A stretch of DNA of 64,000 nt from Macrobrachium rosenbergii (taxonomy: Eukaryota > Arthropoda > Malacostraca > Decapoda > Palaemonidae): contig NC_089744.1 in NCBI RefSeq assembly GCF_040412425.1, positions 28,491,001 to 28,555,000 of the forward strand, in the 5' to 3' direction. The notes beneath the pieces are model-generated. The model had not been told where the DNA came from. It saw only the letters and a program-made list of their open reading frames with translations, and searched no databases. The translations under genes were made by a program, and so were the position numbers. Positions 33,696-46,840 of this stretch are shown here, one piece after another (positions within the stretch are counted from its first letter, which is position 1; each line of letters starts with the position of its first letter).

Positions 33696-34769
33696 GTATA
33701 TGTATGCCTTTTTTATATATGCATATACGTGTATGTATACACGGTTGTATGCATATTGCAGCTGTCCTATTCCAAAATTCTGATGCACATACAAACTTAC
33801 AAATAAAAAAAAATTCGATATGACAAAAAAAGACAAAAGCAAAAAATGTCTCGCAGAACAAAAACGAGAGTTACGAAAGCTACGTAAAGCTTGAACGACA
33901 CAAACACCCCTCTGCAGCACCATAGACCTAGCTCTCCAATGCCAAACATTAGACCGAACAGCAGCAGCTGGTGACTGTTAGATTTAGGAGTTTGCAACTG
34001 TAGTGGCCAAAAGCTGAGAAAGACTTTGGTAGCCAGCACACCGGGAAATGGAGGACCACAAGTTAACGGAACGATTACACGGGTCACTGAATCCTTATGA
34101 CTTTCAGACGGTCAGTCAGAGGTAGGTAGGTCTTTCTCTCGTCCGTGGTTGTGGCTCTAGAAAAAGGGGAAACCTATACGTTTGTGGGTGTGCAATGTTT
34201 TGTCAGGTTTGGATGTGGGTATTTGCATGTGGGTGTGCATGTTTGTTTTGTGTGTGTGCGTGTGTGAATTCTGTCTTTGACTTTACTGACTGCAGTATTT
34301 GGTTGGTACACGTAGCGCAGAGAATATTACCGTGAGGTGTGTGAAAGGTGGGGTTCTTAATGTTTCCAATATGCGGCATCAATACTTCGGTTATTTATTA
34401 TTACTAAACCTGGCCTTCTTATATTCAAAATGCTATAGGAAACCTTCCCTCTACCATCATCAGTATACGGACTGTCCTAGAGCCAAAGCCCGTGCTGGCA
34501 TAAGACCAGCTAAAACATCAATATATCTTTCACAGTCGACCACTAAACCATCCTGTTGGAGGGAGTATCTTGTAAACCATTCATTTAACAACTACCCTGA
34601 CTTTAGTGTATTACTATAACTCTTCTTAACACCAGGTCTGTAGCTCAGTAGGAAATATCTTTCGACTCTTCACTACGAGAACCTGTTACTTAGAAATTTT
34701 AAAAATGTGTCAATCCTGGAATGATTTGCTAGAAATGTATGTTATATTACCCTACAGTATGCACCCACA
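33696..34769. other. Unassigned non-coding stretch
   Basis: Open frames 33797-34087 (-) and 34299-34619 (+) have no recognisable domain; the latter begins at TTG, not ATG. A lone A-box-like tagctcagtagg (about 34641) has no matching B-box. Confidence 0.4.
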
Positions 34770-35077
34770 TAGCCGGGTAGTGCCCCCAGTCCACCTCACG
34801 TGGTGCACTGTATGCACTGTTAAAGGGTATTTGGAGCGTCCCTTCGCACCCTGGCTGCACCCACTTTTTACCTATTTATTCTACTTCCATTCCTGCTTCT
34901 TTACTTCCTTGCAGCTGCGGGGCTTTCTCCCAGTTCCGCCTCTAGACCCTTGTACTTCATTCCCTTTATTTTCTGGATCACTTTATCTCGCTGTCCAACG
35001 ACTCCAACTCCCTCTTTTTATTGTCTTAAACACTGATTGGCTTAAAGTGCTCCAGGGCTTGGCTTGACAGCCTACAT
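34770..35077 (+). mobile_element. R1 repeat, subfamily B, copy 5
   Basis: Sense is plus: gtagtgcccccagtccacct at the 5' end, then ggagcgtcccttcgcaccct. The B interior includes tcgctgtccaacgactccaa and ggcttggcttgacagcc near the 3' end. The open frame 34705-35067 is read through this repeat. Confidence 0.83.
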
Positions 35078-36455
<1,378 letters not shown>

Positions 36456-36822
36456 CAAAATATTGAAGTATTTTTTCACCAACAGTGATTTTCTCTCTAT
36501 ACTCCTTTCAGAGCGACATATCCCTTCATGTCTGTTGGAGATCTGAAAAGATAATAAAATATGTCTAAAAGGCTCTTCATTATATCCATTCTAATAAGTA
36601 TCTTTATTGATTTATTGATTGATAATCTTCTCCCCCATTCAAGATCGTGGCAGCTTATTCAAATAAGATATACAATATAATATTTAATGAATTCGTTCTC
36701 ATATATTTTGGGTCTGTTTTCTCTCTTTATTATTACTGAGGTTCCGTGTTTTTACCTGTATACGTTTTCTTTTAAAGATATCTCCTAACTCTGTGTATAG
36801 ATTTTAACGCAATTTTGTGCAG

Positions 36823-36970
36823 GAGAGGATTACCACATATGGGGGAGTTGAGCAAAGTTTTAGGTAGATCCAGGTCCAGTTCTGCTTTTAAAGATGCTGA
36901 TGAGAAAATTCAACAGAGAAGGTCCGGCAGCTTACCGGATCTGATGTGCAAGAGATGTTTTTTGGAGTTG
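36823..36970 (+). other. Candidate exon-like ORF (weak)
   Basis: After an acceptor-like aattttgtgcag, one frame reads RGLPHMGELSKVLGRSRSSS then FKDADEKIQQRRSGSLPDL, a hydrophilic Ser/Arg-rich sequence unlike repeat translation. It stays open to 37027 but becomes Leu-rich and probably non-coding. No clear donor was found and no family is recognised. Confidence 0.22.
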
Positions 36971-37186
36971 ATAATGCTATCCGCTCTTAGGATACTTCGT
37001 AGTAATCTTCTCCTACTGCTTACTTAATTCGCATTCTCTCGCAGCTTCTTAAAGTGATGCAGTATTTTTCTTCGGTTGTTGTATTTCCTATCTTTTCTTA
37101 TTGTCTTTAACCTCGTGTGAATGATCACGTGATGCCTCTTATACCCGTCTCGTATTTTGACTTATCACGTTTCTTTCGCTCTTTTC

Positions 37187-37905
37187 CAAATTGACTTTTT
37201 CCTCTGTGTTCGTCACTTTTCCTCTATTTACTTTCTCCTTCTTTGATTTACTTTTTCTTTGTGTGTCTCCCTTATTTATTTTCTTTCTTTTATGTACTTT
37301 CTCTTTCTGTGATTCCTCTGTTTATTTTCTCTTTCTGCGTTTCCTCTCTTTATTTACATTCTGTTTCTGTTTCCTCCCTTTATATACTCTCTCTTTCTGT
37401 GTTTCCTCTCTTCATTTATTCTCTCTTTCTGTGTTTCCTCTTTTCATTTATTCTCTCTTTCTGTGTTTCCTCCCTTTATTTGCCTTCTCTTTCTGTGTTT
37501 CTTCTCTTAAGTTGTCCTCTCTTTCTGTGTTACCTCTTTTATTTACTCTCTCTTTCTCTATTTCCTCTCTGATTTTCTCTCTCTTTCTGTGTCCTCTCTT
37601 CGTTTGGTCTCCCTTTCTGTGTTTCCTCTTTGATTTAATCTCTTTCTGTGTCCTCTCCTCGTTTACTCACTGTTTCTGTGTCTCCTCTTTATTTGCCTTT
37701 CTTCTGTGTGTTTGCTCTTTATTTACTCTCTCTCTCTTTCTGGTTCCTCTCTTGATATACTTTCTTTTTCGGCGTGTCTTCTCTTTGTAAACTTTCTCTT
37801 TCTGTGTTTCCTCTCTTCATTTACTCTCTCTGTTTGCGTTTCCTCTCTTGATTTACTTTCTCTTTCTGCGCATCGTTAGTTATCTCGCTCCGTGTGTTTC
37901 CTCGT
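37187..37905. repeat. ~30-bp pyrimidine-rich minisatellite, about 24 units
   Basis: Diverged units are built on tttactctctctttctgtgt followed by ttcctctctt. Length is 29-31 bp, so long frames stay open (FLCFLFSF-like proteins at 37191-37790 and 37243-37572). These frames are artefacts of period divisibility by 3. Confidence 0.9.
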
Positions 37906-38102
37906 TCACTCGACTTAGTTATCAAGAGGAGGCGGCGGCGGCTCTTCATGCAGAGACCCCGTTGCTTGCTTGCGCTTAGCAAGAAGAAGAACCGGTGTTA
38001 ATTTCCTTCATTGTCCTTTTGGGGGGTCCCTTTACGGCCCTCATTTCCCGACACTCGTTCCATTGCGTGCGATGGAGTTGCCTTTGCTTTTGGTATGGCG
38101 AA

Positions 38103-38127
38103 AGAGAGAGAGAGAGAGAGAGAGAGT
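38103..38127. repeat. (GA)n microsatellite, short
   Basis: About 12 units. A short (CTTT)n lies further on at about 38346-38371. Confidence 0.95.
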
Positions 38128-38594
38128 TGCTTGCCATACTAAGGGAATATCACGGAATTGTTACTCTGGGCTTTCCTGACAGGTCGTAAAAAAGACTCCT
38201 CTACAGTTTATTTTGAGGTTGATGGAATAGTTTTATTCCGCGCTGGTTATTGTGACCTTAAATGTTGTGAAGTTAATTCTTTTTTTTTAACTACGTTGTG
38301 CACATTCCTCATTTAAGTTTTTCTGCCTCCTTCTCTACTTAATATTCTTTCTTTCTTTCTTTCTTTCTTTTTGAGTCACTCTCGGCTTCAGCTTCTATAA
38401 TGAAAAGCCAGTGGGTTTACCCCACTTTTTTCCTCCTCTGCTGCACATCCTGCTCTTTCTATTCCCGTCACTTCGCTGTTCAAGTTCTGGTTAAGCATGA
38501 TTAAATCATGGCTCCTCAGTTATTTTGGTTTTAGTGATAACTTCACTGAATAAGAAAATGTTGATTCATGACTCTGAAATATTTCTCTTTTCAG

Positions 38595-38634
38595 CTTCAA
38601 GGGCATTGGACGACATTCGTGAAGGCAGTGTGAA
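38595..38634 (+). other. Candidate 40-nt microexon
   Basis: A strong acceptor (atttctcttttcag) and strong donor (GTGAA|GTAAGT) bracket 40 nt. One frame is open, reading SRALDDIREGSV. Its phase is not compatible with direct joining to the candidate at 40250, where a stop would follow. Confidence 0.28.
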
Positions 38635-38658
38635 GTAAGTAGAAGCAGTTCTAGTCTC

Positions 38659-38659
<1 letters not shown>

Positions 38660-38723
<64 letters not shown>
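38660..38723. repeat. (ATT)n microsatellite
   Basis: About 21 triplets, starting ~25 bp after the candidate donor. Confidence 0.97.
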
Positions 38724-38827
38724 GCTGCCATTGCTGCTGTCAATGAAAATGAATCATTAATACCTCAGAGACATTCTAAAAACACATCAAGAAAACTTTC
38801 TCTTTATTTCTGTATAAATTTTATCGA

Positions 38828-39370
38828 TTGAGAGTAAAGCAAGTTTTCAGGGTTTTTTTGTTTTTTGTTTTGCTGTGTAATGCTTTACATGTTCCTTTGT
38901 CTGAACCGGATAACAAGTGCAGGCTATACAGTTTACAGTCATCATACACACATGCAGTGGTATGGGATACAGATAAGTTTCGCTGTAGATTTATGGTATT
39001 TCACCCTGAAATAGTTCACGTGAGGGTAAAGAGTTACAGAAATTTTGCACATAACCGAATTCAAAAGTACATAATCAGCCTGCTGTTATACTTGGCAAGA
39101 CATACGTCATTTGAAAGAGTATGCTCTGCCACCAGACATTTAAGTATTTTAAAAACAAAAACAATCACAGGTCTTAACGCACAGAAAGCGAGTTTGACCA
39201 AATTATTTCTCTTATACTATGCTGAAATCCACATTTCATCCAAACTATCGAAAATAGACTGTTCATGCATAAATACTGTCGTCCAGTTTCTGGCATTTAG
39301 CCGACAGACCTCTGCCGAAGGAATTCGTCGAAAGCACGTTTTTAGATTTCTGTCTCTTAATTTATCATGA
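38828..39370 (+). other. 180-codon ORF without ATG start, unassigned
   Basis: Longest non-repetitive open frame in the window. It opens at TTG, so the apparent signal peptide (FRVFLFFVLLCNALHV) is not a reliable start. A segment near residues 95-135 (TSFERVCSAT, then LNAQKASLTKLFLLYYAE) faintly resembles the S-x-ERVFS dimerisation region at the C-terminus of hAT transposases. The match is too weak to call. It may be a decayed transposase fragment or chance. Confidence 0.2.
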
Positions 39371-39580
39371 TGCCTCCATTCTACTATGGATGGAATTGCG
39401 AAACTTCTGTTTCGCATTTCGGAGAATTTCAGGTAGGAATTTTGGAGATTATCCCTCAACACGTATGCTGCCATTAGCATTTTTAATTTTGGTAGTTAAG
39501 GTTATTCCGGATATTGATTTGGTCACAAACCGCTGTCTATACAGAACAAAAATTGGTGGTAATAATAGTGCTTTCGGGGC

Positions 39581-39582
<2 letters not shown>

Positions 39583-39650
<68 letters not shown>
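39583..39650. repeat. (CT)n microsatellite
   Basis: About 34 units. Confidence 0.98.
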
Positions 39651-39654
<4 letters not shown>

Positions 39655-40249
39655 ACTTTATTCAAGTCAAAGCATTATACAGTTTTTACGGGGAGTGGGG
39701 CGGGTGTTTCTAATGAGATAAAAACGCAAACGATACGCTACCTTGTTTTGAAAAGTAATAAGATCAGCAGTATGATCTGATGTGCTTCTGAAATAATGCG
39801 TATTGGTGCTAACTATATAAGGTTCCTTCGGTTAAGACTGCCGTGAAATGAATTTCCAAGCTGGAATAAATAATAAAGGTTGACTTAGTAATACGAGTAG
39901 GAGTTGCATCAGACGTGAAATTACTGCAGAAGTTTAACTTGAGTGAATTTTGGCTTCCATTACCAAACTGCACAAATAGTACTTTGAGACAGATAGGATC
40001 TATTTGCAAATAACCATGTTTATAACTTTTATTTCTCGGCAGTGACCAATTTTATTATAATATGAAAAAAGTTATTATAATGCGAAAAAAGTTTTAATCT
40101 TCACAGATGTAGGGGGTAAGCAGGTTTCACTGTATACGTTCACTGTGATTATAAGAAAAAAAAATGAGAGAAATGCCTTTCTTGGTAAATATTCTTTGCG
40201 ATCACATGCTCTTGGAAGACATGACAATGTTCCAACTTTTCTCTTGCAG
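39651..40249. other. Unassigned non-coding stretch
   Basis: AT-rich; no recognised element. Confidence 0.35.
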
Positions 40250-40274
40250 TTAATACAACGGAATTCTGTTACTG
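40250..40274 (+). other. Candidate 25-nt microexon
   Basis: A strong acceptor (ccaacttttctcttgcag) and strong donor (ACTG|GTAAGG) lie 25 nt apart. Two of three frames are open. Very short, so chance pairing of sites is possible. Confidence 0.25.
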
Positions 40275-40560
40275 GTAAGGTACAATTACAGAAACTTTAA
40301 TTACGAACACGTAAAGTTAATCCCAGTATTTTGGTAATAATCTTAGTTCCTAGGAGACTGACAACTGGATAATGGGGTTCACCCTAAATGCTTCATATCA
40401 TTAAAAGGAATTCCCTTTTTACGAAAAGAGTTGAGTGACAGCCCAGACAGTAGCTTTTTACAGGGGACTAGAGGGGAAAGGGTGTGATTCCAAACAGTGC
40501 AGCGAGTAGGTGGCTGAGACAGTTGTTAATGAGAAGTTACTTAAAGCATTAAGAAGTTCG

Positions 40561-40731
<171 letters not shown>

Positions 40732-40796
40732 TGTGCCAGAACTCTACTTAAAGTTAAAGAGTCGTAAGGTTTTCTTAGTGTGGTTTTTCAAGTCTA

Positions 40797-41058
40797 ACTC
40801 CCCACCCGTAGGTGGGTAGTGCCGCCAGTACACCTCAAGCGATGCGCTGTAGGCATTACTTAAGGTTCTTTGCAACGTCCCTTGTGCCCCTAGCTGCAAC
40901 CCCTTTCATTTCTTTTTACTATACTTCTGTTTATATTCTTTTTCCTCCATCTTACTTTCCACCCTCTCCTAACAGTTACCGCAACATTATTTTCAGCGCT
41001 GAATGACCTCATAGGTCCCAGCACTTGGCCGAAATTTTACATTCCAATTCCAATTCCA
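40797..41058 (+). mobile_element. R1 repeat, subfamily A, copy 6, with 13-bp TSD
   Basis: Perfect 13-bp duplications tttttcaagtcta lie at 40784-40796 and 41059-41071. The copy has an internal deletion of ~45 bp near 40987 and a tail of repeated ttccaa units. Frame 40812-41006 (RCRHYLRFFATSL) recurs in other R1 copies. Confidence 0.92.
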
Positions 41059-41071
41059 TTTTTCAAGTCTA

Positions 41072-41575
41072 CGTTTTCTCATTCCTCTTCAGGGTTCTGA
41101 GTATATCAGATTCGGTCATTCTTTGTTTATCACCTGCATTACTTCCAGTTATTCCTTTGTTCTTTTGTAAATAAGATATAGAAAAGCTCACAGTCGCTGC
41201 TTGTAATCGAAACCTCGATGTATATACTCTGTATTAAACAGAGTAAACAGAGGGACTCCAGGCTAATTAGAAACTTTAGAACCCGCTGCGCGTGATCTGT
41301 TGTGAATAGACTTGGTTAACTGAATCGGATCGTGTTACCGAGGGTCAACGTACGAACGTATGGGCGGTTATTAAGATTATGCTAAAGTATTGTTACGGAT
41401 ATTGATTCCATCTAGTGGGTAGTGTACCCCCTCCCCAGAAAGGATTATCGCATGTTTTACAACTAACTGGTGTTTGATGACTTTCCTCTCAGAAAATAAA
41501 AATAGCAGCTTTGTCATTACTATCAGCGGGTTACGCTCCGTCAGTTGCCTTTCTTTGCTAGCCTTTTTTCGAAGC
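41072..41575. other. Unassigned non-coding stretch
   Basis: No recognised element. Confidence 0.35.
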
Positions 41576-41838
41576 ATTAATGGTTTACCGGAATTACGAA
41601 TATGCACCGAAATTGAATTCAGAACTTTTCGCTCATCCAGACAACTTACGCATCCTAGCCAGCTGCTGCTCACACTTCGAACAGGTGAAGCCACCAATGA
41701 AGAAACGATCATAGTTGAGGTGTGATACCCTGTTTGAAGTGTGAGCAGCAGCTGGCTAGGATGTGTAAGTTGTCTGGATGAGCGAAAGGTTCTGAATTCA
41801 AATTCGGTGCATATTCGTAATTACAGTAAACTATTAAT
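41576..41838. repeat. Foldback with 112-bp arms and 39-nt loop
   Basis: Arms 41576-41687 and 41727-41838 are inverted copies at about 90% identity. Shared blocks include agcagcagctggctaggatg, aagttgtctggatgagcgaa and ttcggtgcatattcgtaatt. Equal arm length and the short loop predict a stable hairpin. No coding motif; frames on both strands are symmetric artefacts. Confidence 0.93.
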
Positions 41839-43330
41839 ACCCAGTAAAATCACAGCTTTTCGTTTTTAGTATTTTCCATTCCAAAAATGTTATTGTAAAA
41901 GAGTACTTAAGGTACTGAATTTCGTATTAAATGTAGGCATAAAATTTCGTAGCGTCGAGAAGTTGAATTTCCGTTCGTTATTCAGTGCACAAGTACCTCA
42001 AGATAAACCATACTACTTTATCTTTATAGTAGAAATCTACATTCAAATGACACTCGTCTGATTTTCTCCAGAAGGGAATAGTGATGGGGAGAAATTCTCC
42101 ACAATCCACAAGGCTGGAGAAAATCTTCTCGCTTTAGCTGAACGTGATTAAATCATAATGGATATTCAGAGCAAAGGTCATTTTTAATGCTGACCTTTCT
42201 TTGATGGTTTAATTGAAACCGGAGAACTTTAGATTGGTGGGCCAGTTGCTCAACTGTCGTAAAAATTCTTGAGAACTTTATGTTGCAGTTTTTTGCGCAA
42301 TATATTTCATTAACACTTTATATACAAAATGGGCTCTGAATCATCAGCATTACCAATGAATTGCCCCTGGAAGGTGTTTTTTAAGAAGTTTCTTGGGAAC
42401 CCATACTTGGAATCTGTATCGTGTCCCTAATTTGCATCAGGACTCGTGCGTCTAATTTGCATATGAATAGTCGGTAAATTTAATTAATTAAAAGTCGACA
42501 GGTCGTTAATCTCTGAAAAATATGCGCATAAATTATTTTCCTGATCGTATTTACAGAAAAGGACATTGAAATTGAAATCTGACTGTCCTGCGGTGGTGTG
42601 AATTGGTGTAGATACTGGTAGAAATGATCAGAGTGACATGCAAATTTGATTGCAATCTTTTTCGTTTTCTTGTGAATTATGAAAAGACTTCCTACAACCA
42701 TTTTTCGAGTAAAATTAAAGCCCTTCCTTGCATGCCTTGAGTACTGGGTTTTCTTAAATTTACATCTAGTTGTCATGTAGATGTTAACAAAATTGGCTTA
42801 GCAGAACTCAAAGGGGTGTCATCCTGGGAATTAAGAGAATTTTTCTACCAGAAGGGAACAACAATCATATAAATTTGTTTCGCGCGATAACCCAGATATG
42901 TGAGGAAAAACAATGAAATCTCAATTGTAACTGATAATATCTCTAAGAGATCGGAGTGTATTTATGAATTATTGCTGCTAAAGCACTCTGTAACAACTAT
43001 TGCCAAATGGACTCGTCTAATATACTTGAACTATAGCCATCAAACCTTCCAAAATTTAGAATGAAGATGGGCATTACTTTCTGAGCCTCTCAGTGGGAAT
43101 TTAAGATGCCTATTTAATGTTATACAAATTTCTAGACTTTTTACGAGACATTTCCCCAAGCATTTGAATGCATGAATAATAGATACATGAACTTTATACA
43201 AGAAAAAATGTCTCTGGATACATTGTATTTTATCATGATTACGAGAACAATTTACTGTTTTTCAAAATTTATCTCCGGGAGTTCAAACTCTTTTTCCGAT
43301 TTCATGTCATGCATACTAAGCCAGCTTAAT

Positions 43331-43332
<2 letters not shown>
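41839..43332. other. Unassigned stretch with a small nested hairpin
   Basis: At 42060-42071 and 42114-42125, gattttctccag and ctggagaaaatc form perfect 12-bp arms around an inner ggagaa/ttctcc hairpin. Otherwise no gene or element is recognised. Confidence 0.4.

Positions 43333-43402
<70 letters not shown>
43333..43402. repeat. (CT)n microsatellite
   Basis: About 35 units. Confidence 0.98.
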
Positions 43403-43406
<4 letters not shown>

Positions 43407-44329
43407 TATCCATAAGCGTCTCCCAGCGCATAAAGGTCATTATCGCAAATTCTGTCACTTGGCGAAAAAGCCTGATACAATTTTCGGGATTTCACGGCTG
43501 TCAGTTTGGCCAGGTTTTGGACCCTTTGGATGGTGACATTATTGGACTCGTCTCTTTACGAGGAAAACCCCCCAAACCCACCCAAACCCCTTCACAACCT
43601 CTCGCCCCACTCCCCGCGGATTCGACAGCCCCTAGGGGTCGTAGGGGGGCGCTGGGGAGAGTGGTGGGATGAGAGGACACTCCTATGGATCATTCTCAAT
43701 TTACAACTGCTCTTGGAATTTCATGGGTTTAAGCCGATGAAACTTACATGAGGTGGGCATATATCCTCTTTCTGCTTTTTTTTCTTTTTTTGTCGGCTAA
43801 AGCTTATTTTTAAGGTGGGATGCTGTTATTATTAAATACGTACGTTCGTTTCTATTATTTATCCGATTAGCTGCTTTTATTTAAACCTTTTCCGTGGTTT
43901 CTTTTGCCCTTTTTCGGCATCGAATTTGAAGCATTATATTGGAGATATTTTTCACCCTGTTTGCTGCTTTTATAATTCTCTGTCTTATTGGCGCTTTTAT
44001 TTAGTATTTGCCTCTGTGTTCAAGATTCTATATCTTGTTTATAACTTGTCTGTAGCTTTCATTTATCGACTTCTGGTTTTCATATTTATTCACCATACTT
44101 ATAAGTCAGCTGGTCAGTATTTAATTATAATGTTACGATACTTGCCATTCGTTCTTCCATTAAGTGGTTTCCACGCTTCACATTCCCGTTTTCTTCTTAT
44201 TATCTTTGGTTCTTCAGATAAATACTCAAAAATTTTCAGTATTCATCAAAATGTTTCCACAGTTACTGCTTTACAACTATTGTAAAGGTTGTTGTTTTAG
44301 CGTACTTTCTTATCCGTTATTTTTAGATT
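43403..44329. other. Unassigned stretch with a C/G-rich block
   Basis: 43566-43675 is C-rich then G-rich, with cccctagggg at its centre, and could fold back. Frames over it (43172-43672, 43506-43751) begin in or near the (CT)n tract and have no domain. Confidence 0.35.
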
Positions 44330-46700
44330 TCAACTTGTATGAAGGTGATTTACTGCAGCCTGTCTTTATATATCTGTTCTGTCTTGTGTTTTAACTTTTT
44401 TTGGGGGGGAGGAGATCATATCTCTGTTTCCTCGTGTGTTTCAACTTTTTTTGGAGACGATTTACTTTAGCGTATTTTCATGTCTCTGTTCCCTCTTGTG
44501 TTTCAACTATTTGGGAGGCGATTTACTTTAGCGTATTTTCATATCTCTGTTTCGTCTTGTGTTTCAACTTTTTTTCTTTTTGAGACGATTTACTTTAGCG
44601 TATTTTCATATCTCTGTTCCCTCTTGTGTTTCAACTTTGTTTTGGAGGCTGACTGCTTTAGCATATTTTCATATCTCTGTTCCCTCTTGTGTTTCAACGT
44701 TTTTTTTGGAGGTGATTTACTTCAGCATATTTTCATATCTCTGTTTCCTCTTGTGTTTCAACTTTTTTTTTGGAGGTGATTTACTTCAGAGTATTTTCAT
44801 ATCTCTGCTCCCTCTTGTGTTTCAGCTTCTTTTTGGAGGTGATTTACTTCAGAGTATTTTCATATCTCTGCTCCCTCTTGTGTTTCAGCTTGTTTTTGGA
44901 GGTGATTTACTTCAGCGTATTTTCATATATCTGTTTCCTCTTGTGTTTCAACTTTTTTTTTGGAGGTGATTTACTTCAGAGTATTTTCATATCTCTGTTT
45001 CCTCTTGTGTTTCAACTTTTTTTTAGGAGACATTTATCTTTAGAGTATTTTCATATCTGGTGCCTTTTGTGTTTCAACTTTTTTTGGAGGCAATTTACTT
45101 TAGCATATTTTCATGTATCTGTTCTTCTTGTGTTTCAACTTTTTTGGAGGTGATTTACTTTAGTGTATTTTCATGTCTGTTCCCTCTCGTGTTTCAACTT
45201 CTTTGGAGGTGATTTACTTTAGTGTATTTTCATATCTCTGTTTCCCCATGTGTTTCAACTTTTTTTTGGAGGTGATTTACTTCAGAGTATTTCATATCTC
45301 TGTTTCCTCTTGTGTTTCAACTTTTTTTTGGAGGTGATTTACTTTAGCATATTTTCACATCTCTGTACCTTCTTGTGTTTCAACGTTTTTTGGAGGCAAT
45401 TCACTTTAACATATTTTTATGTCTCTGTTTTCTCTTGTTTTTCAACTTTTTTTTAGGCAATTTACTTCAGAGTATTTTCATATCTGGTTCGTCTTGTGTT
45501 TCAAATTTTTTGGAGGCGATTCACTTTAGCATATTTTCGTGTCTCTGTTTCCTCTTGTGCTTCAACTTTTTTTGGAGGTGATTTACTCCAGATTTTTTTC
45601 ATATCTCTGTATCCTCTTGTGTTTCAGTTATTTTTTTAGGTAATTTTCTTAAGTGTATTTTCATATCTCTGTTCCTTCTTGTGTTTCAACTTTCTTTGGA
45701 GGTGATTTGCTTTAGCACATTTTCTTATCTCTGTTTCCTCTAGTGTTTCAACTTGTTTTGGAGGCGATTTACTTCAGGGTATTTTTATATCTTTGTTTCA
45801 TCTTGTGTTTCAACTTTCTTTGGAGGTGATTTGCTTTAGCATATTTTCTTATCTCTGTTTCCTCTTGTTTTTCAACTTTTTTTTTGGAGGCAATTTACTT
45901 CAGAGTATTTTTATATCTCTGTTCCCTCTTGTGTTTCAACTTTCTTTGGAGGTGATTTGCTTTAGCATATTTTCTTATCTGTTTCCTCTTGTGTTTCAGC
46001 CTTTTTTTGGAGGCAAATTACTTTAGTGTATTTTCATATCTCTGTTCCCTCTTGTGTTTCACTGTTTTATTTTTTTGGATTCAATTTGTTTAAGTGTATT
46101 TTCATATCTGTTCCCTCTTGCGTTTAAACTTTTTTTGGAAGTGATTTACTTTAGCGTACTTCCATATATGTTCCCTCTTGTGTTTCGACTTTTTTTTGGA
46201 AATGATTTACTGTAGCGTATTTTCATATCTCTGTCTCCTCTTGTGTTTCAACTTTTTTTGGAGGGGATTTACTTCAGATTATTTCCATACCTCTGTTTCC
46301 TCTTGTTTTTCAATTATTTTTTAAGGCAATTTACTTTAGCGTATTTTCAAATCTCTGTTCCCTCTTGTGCTTCAACTTTTTTGGAGGCGATTTACTTTTG
46401 CGTATTTTCGTATCTCGGTTTCCTCTTGCGTTTCAACTATTTTTGGAGGCAATTTACTTCAGGGTATTTACATATCTCTGTTTCCTGTTGTGTTTCAACT
46501 TCTTTTTGGAGGCGATTTGCTTTGGAGTGCTTTCATATCTCTGTTCCCTCTTGTGTTTCAACTTTTTTTGGAGGCGATTTGTGTTACTGTTTTTCCATAT
46601 ATCTGTTTCTTTTTGTTTCAGTTTTCTTGAAGACAGTTTATTTTCGCGCATTTTCGTATCTCCGTTTCATTTTGTTTTAATTTTTTCGAGGGTATTTACA
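44330..46700. repeat. ~62-bp minisatellite, about 36 units
   Basis: Each unit joins gatttactttagcgtattt, tcatatctctgttcc and ctcttgtgtttcaact with a T-run and ggaggc/ggaggt. Units are 58-66 bp and 80-90% alike. Repeated frames (SLCFNFF-like) switch when unit length changes and are not a gene. The first unit near 44290-44400 is degenerate. Confidence 0.95.
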
Positions 46701-46840
46701 TTATCGCTTTTCCATATGTAGATTTCTTTTCGTGTTTCAGGTTTTTTGAGGGCTACTTACTTTTACTTCTTTGAGGGCGATTTACTTCAGCATTTTTTAG
46801 AGGCAGTTTACTTTAGTATATTTTCATATGTTTGTTTCTT
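46701..46840. repeat. Transition zone between 62-bp and 30-bp arrays
   Basis: Units lose the tcatatctctg...gtttcaac part one after another while keeping the gggcgatttacttcagc-type half. Confidence 0.8.

Noticed and set aside
34630..34690. tRNA gene near a perfect A-box-like tagctcagtagg
   Set aside because: No B-box at the expected distance and no acceptor stem pairing; at most a degraded SINE head.
36501..36593. Exon after ctcctttcag reading SDISLHVCWRSEK
   Set aside because: Only 18 codons to a stop with no donor; a good acceptor alone is common in T-rich DNA.
38828..39370. 180-aa secreted protein with signal peptide
   Set aside because: The frame begins at TTG, not ATG, so the signal-like start is not supported. 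The hAT-like resemblance further on is too weak to annotate as a transposase.
44401..46721. Overlapping ORFs of Phe/Leu-rich sequence as membrane proteins
   Set aside because: They are three frames of the 62-bp minisatellite and shift when unit length changes.
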